Source of the DNA: Limnomonas spitsbergensis
Taxonomy: Eukaryota; Chlorophyta; Chlorophyceae; Chlamydomonadales
NCBI GenBank assembly: GCA_037349105.1
Contig: JAYJMM010000124.1
Span: 124,001 to 188,000 of the forward strand
DNA length: 64,000 nt
Direction: 5' to 3'
Below are positions 35,915-44,550 of this stretch, piece by piece. The notes under the pieces were generated by a model. The model searched no databases, was not told the DNA's origin, and saw only the letters and a program-made list of their open reading frames with translations. A program made the translations under genes and the position numbers. Position 1 is the stretch's first letter. Each line of letters begins with the position of its first letter.

Positions 35915-36329
35915 AGCATGCATGGGACATTAGTCTGGGTTAGCACTTTGGCAGTGCCCTTCGGAGAATCAGAATCTTCCAAGCCTGGCTCCTCGCCTTT
36001 AGTGCACTGCAAGTCTGCCCCCATCTCATTCTATATGAAACCAAATGTATCAAGATCTTGAGGCTCGATCAGGAACGCAAGCCAAGAACACAATGGAATT
36101 GTATTCATCAGCTTGATCCAAGGCCCGAGATACCTAGCTTCTCCAAAGTCCAAGAAACCTTAAACAAGTCTAAGGCATTGGGCTTGGCCAAATTGCTTAA
36201 GCATCGATAGCATCGAGGACAAATCATCCATGAGGGCCCATTTCTGTGTTCAAGCACATACTGGGTACCCTCAACTTGAACGCTATATTAATCAACCTTC
36301 TACAAAGTCTGGAAGACCAAGCTTCACCA
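35915..36329. other. Inner arm sequence (left), 3' flank of the helical-repeat gene
   Basis: Single-copy-like apart from its mirror at 36630-37044. The last 38 bp (36292-36329), read on the minus strand, encode the C-terminus of the helical-repeat protein (..VKLGLPDFVEG, stop). The rest is probably its 3' untranslated and downstream DNA. No other gene seen. Confidence 0.5.
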
Positions 36330-36729
36330 AAGCCGCATACAACATTCTACGGTTTCTGGCATTGAACCTTCGCAACTTTGCCTGAGCCACAGGAAGGAGC
36401 GCATCTGTGAAGGCTGTGTTGGTGTGCCCCAGCGTCGCCATGGCCCAAAGAGTGTTGGCCAGGTTTTGCGGATTGAAGTCGTGCAACTTGGCCTTTGACA
36501 CAGCGAGGAGAGCATCCGTGAAGGCTTCGTTGGTGTGCCCTAGCGTCGCCATGGCCCAAAGAGTGTTGGCCAGGTCTTGCGGATTGAAGTCGTGCAACTT
36601 GGCCTTTGCCACAGCGAGGAGAGCATCCGTGGTGAAGCTTGGTGTTCCAGACTTTGTAGAAGGTTGATTAATATAGCGTTCAAGTTGAGGGTACCCAGTA
36701 TGTGCTTGAACACAGAAATGGGCCCTCAT
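36292..36729 (-). pseudogene. Broken 3' fragment of an OPR/RAP-like helical-repeat gene at the palindrome centre
   Basis: A 145-codon open frame made of two parts. Residues ~34-145 contain two full 37-residue repeats, with KLHDFNPQDLANTLWAMATL starting at residue ~45 and KLHDFNPQNLANTLWAMATL at ~82. A degenerate repeat (KLRRFNARN, ~118) follows, then a C-terminus VKLGLPDFVEG. LANT-W-A-A-LGH repeats are typical of algal organelle RNA-binding helical-repeat proteins (OPR/RAP relatives); this assignment rests on motif appearance only. Residues 1-33 come from the right palindrome arm and are the antisense of the gene's own 3' end, so the start methionine is an accident of the inversion. Upstream exons are missing. 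Most likely a truncated, non-functional copy, though the frame is open. Confidence 0.6.
36330..36629. other. Palindrome spacer, 300 bp, non-symmetric
   Basis: The only sequence in the palindrome without an inverted partner. It carries two direct 111-bp repeats on the minus strand (the coding repeats of the helical-repeat fragment), marked by GCCATGGCCCAAAGAGTGTT at about 36438 and 36549. Both arms start at the 9-10 bp stretch TGGTGAAGCTT / AAGCTTCACCA, so the inversion junction lies inside the coding region. Confidence 0.9.
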
Positions 36730-37044
36730 GGATGATTTGTCCTCGATGCTATCGATGCTTAAGCAATTTGGCCAAGCCCAATGCCTTAGACTTGTTTAAG
36801 GTTTCTTGGACTTTGGAGAAGCTAGGTATCTCGGGCCTTGGATCAAGCTGATGAATACAATTCCATTGTGTTCTTGGCTTGCGTTCCTGATCGAGCCTCA
36901 AGATCTTGATACATTTGGTTTCATATAGAATGAGATGGGGGCAGACTTGCAGTGCACTAAAGGCGAGGAGCGAGGCTTGGAAGATTCTGATTCTCCGAAG
37001 GGCACTGCCAAAGTGCTAACCCAGACTAATGTCCCATGCATGCT

Positions 37045-37522
37045 CTCCTGTCGACCATGGCAGGTACCCTGCCTCCATGATTTTGTACCTATGTGTGGAC
37101 GGCGCAGCTAACGAAAGCAAATCCCCCTAACTTCAGAAACTGTGTGTGGCCTCAACTAGAGATTCTTGTAATTTAAATGTGCTAGTCCAGTCAGTAAATG
37201 AGTGCTGATGTAACCAGCCTGCCCTACATTCCCTGACCAGCATGCCCTACACGTGACATGCCATTCATTTTTACCTGCCATGTTGTCGCTGGGCGGGTGG
37301 CCTCATGGCGCGCGGTGTAAGCATCTTGATGGAGTCATGTGCACGGGGCTGGTAGTGCACGGGGCTGGTGGACTTCCTATAGCTGATGAGGCTGGTCTTC
37401 TGTAGCTTCAGACCAGCACGATGCATGGTAGGTAGGCCTGCCAGCATAAACCTGTGGTAGCAAGGGACAAAGGTATGTTCCACCGAAATTAGTATGCGGA
37501 GACTACAATGAAGTGCATGCAT
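37045..37522 (-). repeat. Arm direct repeat, copy B (right arm)
   Basis: Inverted partner of 35437-35914. It retains the acceptor-like CTACCACAG that the left copy has lost, and also differs by CTGCCAGCAT in place of the complement of the left copy's ATGCTGGCTGG. Confidence 0.8.
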
Positions 37523-37868
37523 TGGGAGGACATGCCCATGTATGCGTACCGGACCCTAATCCTGATGGATATCCCTCTAGGGCATGCACCTTTGTTAGTA
37601 CTTGCACCTGCATTGATTCATGCACATTCACTTGTGCACCCATGCCCAGAGTTTTTTTTAATTACAATTTGCCACTCATGTAAATGCCTGAGGTGTGAAA
37701 AGTGTGCAGGGCCTCTTCCCCCTTTCTTTCCCATAGCTCCTCCCCACCCCAACTCACACGATGGTCTGAGCTCTTCATCTTCACGACCACCTGCAAAGGG
37801 ATGGGCCACACAAATTAGTGGCTTGAGGAGACATGACGTTTTTACATAAGGGCCCTACACCTTACCTG
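37523..37868. other. Spacer between arm direct repeats (right)
   Basis: Mirror of 35091-35436. Apart from weak splice-like signals on the minus strand, nothing is recognised. Confidence 0.4.
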
Positions 37869-38358
37869 CTCCTGTCGACCATGGCAAGTACCCTGCCTCC
37901 ATGATTTTGTACCTATGTGTGGACGGCGCAGCTAACGAAAGCAAATCCCCCTAACTTCAGAAACTGTGTGTGGCTTCAACTAGAGATTCTTGTAATTTAA
38001 ATGTGCTAGTCCAGTCAGTAAATGAGTGCTGATGTAACCAGCCTGCCCTACATTTCCTGATCAGCATGCCCTACACGTGACATGCCATTTTTACCTGCAA
38101 TGTTGTCGCTGGGCGGGTGGCCTCATGGCGCGCGGTGTAAGCATCTTGATGGAGTCATGTGCACGGGGCTGGTAGTGCACGGGGCTGGTAGTGCACGGGG
38201 CTGGTAGACTTCCTATAGCTGATGAGGCTGGTCTTCTGTAGCTTCAGACCAGCACGATGCATGGTAGGTAGGCCAGCCAGCCTAAACCTGTGGTAGCAAG
38301 GGACAGAGGTTTGTTCCACCGAAATTAGTATACGGAGACTACAATGAAGTGCATGCAT
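37869..38358 (-). repeat. Arm direct repeat, copy A (right arm)
   Basis: Inverted partner of 34601-35090, with three 16-bp GTGCACGGGGCTGGTA motifs at 38159-38206. A substitution (GGCAAGTACC) near 37886 distinguishes it from the left copy. Confidence 0.8.
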
Positions 38359-38420
38359 CATGTACATTGCATCTAGCAACCCTGCAGATGTTACTCTTTT
38401 TCATTGCATGCAAGGTTCAA

Positions 38421-38552
38421 CCAGTACGGGGGGGAGGCATTGGAAATCAGCATGGGCAGCCATGGGCTGATGCAGTTGGTTTGGGGATAGGGGCTGCCTG
38501 TGGCCATGGGCTGAGGCAGGTGGTGGTGGGAGAGGGGGTGCATTTGGCCATG
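38421..38552 (-). repeat. Diverged 44-bp minisatellite units in right arm
   Basis: Inverted partner of 34407-34538; 44-bp spacing of CCATG is retained. Confidence 0.8.
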
Positions 38553-39153
38553 TGTTGGGCAAGCAACCTGGACATTTCTCTGTGTTCGTCCTTTCTAGGT
38601 TCATCCGGCCGCCCTGACCCCATCCGGAAGAATCAATTTGCCTGCGAAGCCCGATCTGAAGACCCGTCCCCCTTGCTCCCTGCAGCTTTGGACTTCCACC
38701 TTGGCAGCCTCGCTAATATTCCTGTTGTCAGTTCGTCCATTGTGTGGCAGGTCGCGCCTCGCTAACCTGGACTCCCCTCATTCCTCACCTGCACAATCGC
38801 CTGATGCGCCGCTTCGCTTGTCGAAGACCTCATACCACTACAGGGCTTTCGCTGGCTCCACTCGCATCCTGTGATGGTGTGAGCGCTCGGTTTAGTGGAA
38901 TGAGGGGGTGGATAGCAAGTTGAAGGTCGCGGGCCTGACCTCATTACCTTCCCCATATGACTTCCGATGTCTACCACACGCGCATTAACATAATAATAGA
39001 ACCACTGCTGCCATTCCAAGTGGACTTTGGTGAAGCACCTGTCCTTGTGGTCGGATCAGCAGATTGGCGGTGGCGTTAGGTCTGCGGCATGCCCATTTGT
39101 TAACGATCGTTATGAGATGTGTGTTCAAAATCAACAGCTAATTAAAAATCGAC
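38553..39153. other. Arm sequence upstream of the right three-exon gene
   Basis: 601 bp without a recognised gene. It contains the presumptive promoter of the gene starting at 39154. The last 40 bp are AT-rich (CAGCTAATTAAAAATCGAC), but no defined promoter element can be named. Confidence 0.5.
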
Positions 39154-40018
39154 ATGGCGGCCATTGCACCCAAGCGCATCCTTGCCCGTGCGCCAGTCGG
39201 CTGGGTTCGCACTGTGGTACCCCTGTAAAGAATTTCATGCTGCTACTCAAAATGCGTGCCTTGCGAGGTTTGGGGCGAGACAGCGGAAACGGCATGCCGG
39301 GAACGGCCTCAAACTTGAGCAAGGCCGCACTCATGCTGGTGTTCATTAATTGCTTGACTCCGGGAGTTGCCGCCCACATAGCGTTCACGGACGTCGGGTG
39401 TGACGATGGGGCGATGATGGTGTTTGCCTTATTCGCCGGGGCCATGTCCACATTTGGCGTAGAGGTGCAGCCGAGCCCGAAGGGGGTGAGTTATGTGTTG
39501 CTGCATACGCTCATGATGCTTCTGACGATGACGTCGAAGATACCGGTCTTAGACGATTTGTTTCGACGTCATCGCAGATCTTCGATGTCATGGCTCTCCA
39601 GTGGCCGAAAGGACAGATGCAAGCGTTGTTCGGACCTGACTCTGAAGCAAGCAAGGAGACCCTCCTCGTGCACCCGAACTGGGATCCGGAGGTCCCTGTG
39701 ATTCGGTACGTCTTCTCCTTCAATGTCGGATGGAAAGACAGCTGCCTCCAACGCCTCTTTATGGCGGTGCGGCAGTGCAGCGAGGCAGGCATGTTCTGCA
39801 CGTTTAGGTCGGAGGCCTCCGGCAGCCTGTTCAGGGGCCGAAAAGCGCACACCGTCGTGCTTGCAACTTTGAATGCGCCAGGGGCCAAGGGCACGTGGGC
39901 GTACCTACTAGATGTCAAGGTTTCAATGGCGGGTAGCGGAGACAAGAAGAAGGGCATGGTGTTTTATAACACCGATGTCATCCCCGCCGGCAATGTTGCA
40001 TGGCTGAGTGCTCTGTAG
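39154..40018 (+). CDS. Three-exon candidate gene, right copy: predicted 237-aa membrane-associated protein of unknown family
   Basis: Model: exon 1 39154-39224, intron 39225-39283 (59 bp, GTAAAG...ACAG), exon 2 39284-39485, intron 39486-39577 (92 bp, GTGAGT...CGCAG, phase 0), exon 3 39578-40018 ending CTC-TGT-AG. The spliced length of 714 nt is 238 codons with stop, and each splice restores the frame of the next open segment. The start ATG has GAC before and GCGG after it; exon 1 reads MAAIAPKRILARAPVGW, basic and targeting-peptide-like. Hydrophobic segments lie around residues 37-56 (ALMLVFINCLTPGVAAHIAF) and 63-80 (AMMVFALFAGAMSTFGVEV). The ~146-residue C-terminal part has LQWPKGQMQALFGPDSE, VIRYVFSFNVGWKDSCLQRL and ends NVAWLSAL. 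I recognise no family. Exon 1 and intron 1 are less certain than the exon 2/3 junction. An unspliced alternative start lies at 39237. Confidence 0.6.
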
Positions 40019-40112
40019 AGGCCTCAAAACCGCACACTTTCTTAGTGACAGTGTTCATGTGTATTTATGTCACTTCTGCTAGCTTGGAACATGGGGCAGG
40101 CCGGTGAAATAG

Positions 40113-40852
40113 GGAGGCAGCTGACTCGTGCACAGCTGTTCTGGGGTAAGGGTGAAGGGTGGGAGGGAGGAGGCAAGTTACTGATCCACAGCTGTTTTGG
40201 GGTAAGGGTGAGGGGTAGGAGGGAGGAGGCAGCTGACTGATCCACAGCTGTTCTGGGGTAAGGGTGAGGGGTGGGAGGGAGGAGGCAGCTGACTGATCCA
40301 CAGCTGTTCTGGGGTAAGGGTGAAGGGTGGGAGGGAGGCTGCAGCTGACTGGTCCACAGATGTTCTGGGGTAAGGGTGAAGGGTGGGAGGGAGGAGGCAG
40401 CTCACTGATCTACAGCTGTTCTGGGGTAAGGGTGGGGATTGGGAGGGAGGAGGTAGCTGACTGGTCCACAGATGTTCTGGGGTAAGGGTGGAGGGTGGGA
40501 GGGAGGAGGCAGCTGACTGATCCACAGCTGTTCTGGGGTAAGGGTGAGGGGTGGGAGGGAGGAGGCAGCTGACTGATCCACAGCTGTTCTGGGGTTAGGG
40601 TGAAGGGTGGGAGGGAGGAGGCAGCTGACTGGTGCACAGCTGTTCTGGGGTAAGGGTGAAGGGTGGGAGGGAGGAGGCAGCTGACTGATCCACAGCTGTT
40701 GGGAGGGAGGGAGAAGGCAGGCTACTGATCCACAGCTGTTCTGGGGTAAGGGTGAGGGGTAGGAGGGAGGAGGCAGGTTACTGATCCACAGCTGTTCTGG
40801 GGTAAGGGTGAGGGGTAGGAGGGAGGAGGCAGGTTACTGATACACAGCTGTT
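40113..40852 (-). repeat. 56-bp satellite segment beside right island arm
   Basis: 740 bp, the mirror of 32107-32846. It differs from it by single-base changes such as GAGGTAGCTGACTGG near 40452 and CCACAGATGTTC near 40470. Confidence 0.92.
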
Positions 40853-41872
40853 CTGAGATAAGGGGTAGGATGTGCAGCCTAGCACACGAGGGGGCAGGGT
40901 TCCAGAATATTCTTACGAGTTGTCCTGCCCAGTGGGCTGGAGGGTTTAGGACCCAGGGGTTGAGTGCAAGGCTGGAGGGTTTAGGACCTAGGGGTTGAGT
41001 GCAAGGCTGGAGGACTCAGGACACAGGGTTGGTGGCAAGGCTGGATGGCTCAGGACCTAGGAATTGAAAGGAAAGCTGGAGGGTTCAGGCAATGCAGGGT
41101 TTGCGAATTTTCTAAGGATACTGTACTGCCATGTGGGCCTCATGTACATCTTAATACATGGATGGTACAAGGCAGGTACAGCAAGCAATGCCCAGGTTGA
41201 CTCACAACTCCTACTCCTACAGATTTTATCTTTGGTATGGGTGCTTTGATTAAAGTGTGCAAGACACAATATACGAAAGCTACGAAGTGACGGATGCAAG
41301 GTGGTGTGGAGAAAGGCGATGTGTCTGGCCATGAACTGGGACAGGTGATGGGGGGAGAGGGGATGTGTCTGGCCATGAGCTGGGACAGGTGATGGGGGGA
41401 GAGGGGATGTGTCTGGCCATGAGCTGGGACAGGTGATGGGGGCAGGGCATTGATGTGCATTTATTTGGTGCATTTATTTGGTGCTTACTGGCGGGAACGT
41501 GGACTTGAGCTTGCAAGATGATAGGCCTCTTGGTTGGAGACTTGGGATGTTGGTTGATCTTCTGAAAATAGGGAAGAAAGGTACAGTAAGTAGGTGGAGA
41601 GCTGGCCAGATGTGGAGTGAAAGGATATGAAGCAGCTGACCAAAATGCCAAAAATGTAAATGGCCCTGGGCTGGCAGGTGCAGAGGTGAGGAGGGTAAGG
41701 GTGAGGGTTGGGAGGGAGGATGCAGCTGACTGATCCATACCTGTTCTGGCTGGGACAGGTGGTGGGGGAAGAGGGGATGTGTCTGGCCATGAGCTGGTGC
41801 AGGTGGTGGGGGGAGAGGGGATGTGTCTGGCCATGGGCTGGGACAGGTGATGGGGGGAGAGGGGACGTGTCT
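40853..41872 (-). repeat. Core block copy 10 (inside right palindrome arm)
   Basis: Mirror of copy 9. It shares the GGACACAGGG variant with copies 9 and 11 but lacks the private changes of copy 9. The AATAAA pair and the acceptor-like CTGAAAATAGGG (complement) are intact. Confidence 0.92.
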
Positions 41873-43530
41873 ACAGCTGTTCTGGGGTAAGGGTGAGGAT
41901 TGGGAGGGAGGAGGCAGCTGACTGGTCCACAGCTGTTCTGGGGTAAGGGTGAAGGGTGGGAGGGAGAAGGCAGCTGACTGATCCACAGCTGTTCTGGGGT
42001 AAGGGTGAGGGGTAGGAGGGAGGAGGCAGGTTACTGATCCACAGCTGTTCTGGGGTAAGGGTGAGGATTGGGAGGGAGGAGGCAGCTGACTGATCCACAG
42101 CTGTTCTGGGGTAAGGGTGGAGGGTGGGAGGGAGGAGGCAGCTCACTGATCCACAGCTGTTCTGGGGTAAGGGTGAAGGGTGGGAGGGAGGAGGCAACTG
42201 ACTGATCCACAGCTGTTCTGGGGTAAAGGTGAAGGGTGGGAGGGAGGAGGCAGCTGACTGGTCCAAAGCTGTTCTGGGGTTAGGGTGAAGGGTGGGAGGG
42301 AGGAGGCAGCTGACTGGTCCACAGCTGTTCTGGGGTAAGGGTGAAGGGTGGGAGGGAGGGGGCAGCTGACTGGTCCACAGCTGTTCTGGGGTAAGGGTGA
42401 GGATTGGGAGGGAGGAGACAGCTGACTGGTCCACAGCTGTTCTGGGGTAAGGGTGGAGGGTGGGAGGGAGAAGGTAGCTGACTGATCCACAGCTGTTCTG
42501 GGGTAAGGGTGGGGATTGGGAGGGAGGAGGCAGGCTACTGATCCACAGCTGTTCTGGGGTAAGGGTGAGGATTGGGAGGGAGGAGGCAGCTGACTGGTCC
42601 ATAGCTGTTCTGGGGTAAGGGTGAAGGGTGGGAGGGAGGAGTCAGGCTACTGATCCACAGCTGTTCTGGGGTAAGGGTGAGGGGTACGAGGGAGGAGGCA
42701 TGTTACTGATCCACAGCTGTTATGGGGTAAGGGTGAGGATTGGGAGGGAGGAGGCAGCTGACTGGTCCACAGCTGTTCTGGGGTAAGGGGGAAGGGTGGG
42801 AGGGAGGAGGCAGCTGACTGATCCACAGCTGTTCTGGGGTAAGGGTGAGGGGTGGGAGGGAGGAGGCAGCTGACTGATCCACAGCTGTTCTGGGGTAAGG
42901 GTGAGGATTGGGAGGGAGGAGGCAGCTGACTGGTCCACAGCTGTTCTGGGTGGGAGGGAGGAGGCAGGCTACTGATCCACAGCTGTTCTGGGGTAAGGGT
43001 GAGGGGTAGGAGGGAGGAGGCAGCTGACTGGTCCACAGCTGTTCTGGGGTAAGGGTGAGGGGTAGGAGGGAGGAGGCAGGTTACTGATCCACAGCTGTTC
43101 TGGGGTAATGGTAAGGGTGGGAGGGAGGAGGCAGCTGACTGGTCCACAGATGTTCTGGGGTAAGGGTGAGGATTGGGAGGGAGGAGACAGCTGACTGATC
43201 CACAGCTGTTCTGGGGTTAGGGTGAAGGGTGGGAGGGAGGAGGCAGCTGACTGGTGCACAGCTGTTCTGGGGTAAGGGTGAAGGGTGGGAGGGAGGAGGC
43301 AGCTGACTGGTGCACAGCTGTTCTGGGGTAAGGGTGAAGGGTGGGAGGGAGGAGGCAGCTGACTGATCCACAGCTGTTGGGAGGGAGGGAGAAGGCAGGC
43401 TACTGATCCACAGCTGTTCTGGGGTAAGGGTGAGGGGTAGGAGGGAGGAGGCAGGTTACTGATCCACAGCTGTTCTGGGGTAAGGGTGAGGGGTAGGAGG
43501 GAGGAGGCAGGTTACTGATACACAGCTGTT
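41873..43530 (-). repeat. 56-bp satellite segment, right domain 1
   Basis: 1,658 bp, about 30 units. The part up to about 43139 mirrors the left domain. The remainder has a different variant order, with a unit run (43140-43380) that joins straight to the 40-bp short unit near 43376. Confidence 0.9.
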
Positions 43531-44550
43531 CTGAGATAAGGGGTAGGATGTGCAGCCTAGCACACGAGGGGGCAGGGTTCCAGAATATTCTTACGAGTTG
43601 TCCTGCCCAGTGGGCTGGAGGGTTTAGGACCCAGGGGTTGAGTGCAAGGCTGGAGGGTTTAGGACCTAGGGGTTGAGTGCAAGGCTGGAGGACTCAGGAC
43701 ACAGGGTTGGTGGCAAGGCTGGATGGCTCAGGACCTAGGAATTGAAAGGAAAGCTGGAGGGTTCAGGCAATGCAGGGTTTGCGAATTTTCTAAGGATACT
43801 GTACTGCCATGTGGGCCTCATGTACATCTTAATACATGGATGGTACAAGGCAGGTACAGCAAGCAATGCCCAGGTTGACTCACAACTCCTACTCCTACAG
43901 ATTTTATCTTTGGTATGGGTGCTTTGATTAAAGTGTGCAAGACACAATATACGAAAGCTACGAAGTGACGGATGCAAGGTGGTGTGGAGAAAGGCGATGT
44001 GTCTGGCCATGAACTGGGACAGGTGATGGGGGGAGAGGGGATGTGTCTGGCCATGAGCTGGGACAGGTGATGGGGGGAGAGGGGATGTGTCTGGCCATGA
44101 GCTGGGACAGGTGATGGGGGCAGGGCATTGATGTGCATTTATTTGGTGCATTTATTTGGTGCTTACTGGCGGGAACGTGGACTTGAGCTTGCAAGATGAT
44201 AGGCCTCTTGGTTGGAGACTTGGGATGTTGGTTGATCTTCTGAAAATAGGGAAGAAAGGTACAGTAAGTAGGTGGAGAGCTGGCCAGATGTGGAGTGAAA
44301 GGATATGAAGCAGCTGACCAAAATGCCAAAAATGTAAATGGCCCTGGGCTGGCAGGTGCAGAGGTGAGGAGGGTAAGGGTGAGGGTTGGGAGGGAGGATG
44401 CAGCTGACTGATCCATACCTGTTCTGGCTGGGACAGGTGGTGGGGGAAGAGGGGATGTGTCTGGCCATGAGCTGGTGCAGGTGGTGGGGGGAGAGGGGAT
44501 GTGTCTGGCCATGGGCTGGGACAGGTGATGGGGGGAGAGGGGACGTGTCT
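43531..44550 (-). repeat. Core block copy 11
   Basis: Offset exactly 2,678 bp from copy 10, and I noticed no difference inside the block. Flanking satellite is duplicated with it (about 40650-43110 against 43330-45790), so this is a recent tandem duplication on the right side only. Confidence 0.93.

Larger units (their letters stand above)
29820..36329 (+). repeat. Giant palindrome, left arm
   Basis: Every paired position in the two arms sums to 72959. The arm contains satellite (29820-31086), core copy 9, satellite (32107-32846) and 3,483 bp of low-copy sequence with a three-exon gene. The inner end is at 36329, where complementarity stops at the next base (A at 36330 against G at 36629). 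The outer end is where unit order changes near 29820. Differences from the other arm seen on reading include CATGTTTATG/CAGGTTTATG near 35507, GCCTGGCTCC/GCCTCGCTCC near 35988, and TACCTGCC/TACTTGCC near 35071. Confidence 0.95.
36630..43139 (-). repeat. Giant palindrome, right arm
   Basis: Inverted counterpart of 29820-36329, with the low-copy part at 36630-40112, satellite, core copy 10 and satellite. Beyond about 43139 the order of satellite variants no longer mirrors the left domain. The right domain then continues with its own 2,678-bp tandem duplication, which is absent on the left. Confidence 0.95.

Noticed and set aside
36407..36667. 86-codon plus-strand frame over the palindrome centre
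   Set aside because: It is mostly antisense of the helical-repeat coding sequence; only its last residues coincide with the inverted copy of the gene's C-terminus.
39027..39701. Single-exon 224-codon reading of the right gene (MVKHLSLW...)
   Set aside because: Its last ~70 codons run through the 92-bp intron and out of frame into exon 3. The GTGAGT...CAG splice joins the two good frames in phase, so the spliced model is preferred.
29820..43139. Foldback or TIR transposon
   Set aside because: No transposase, no target-site duplication recognisable within the satellite, and the arms extend into satellite on both sides. A fold-back inverted duplication explains it better.
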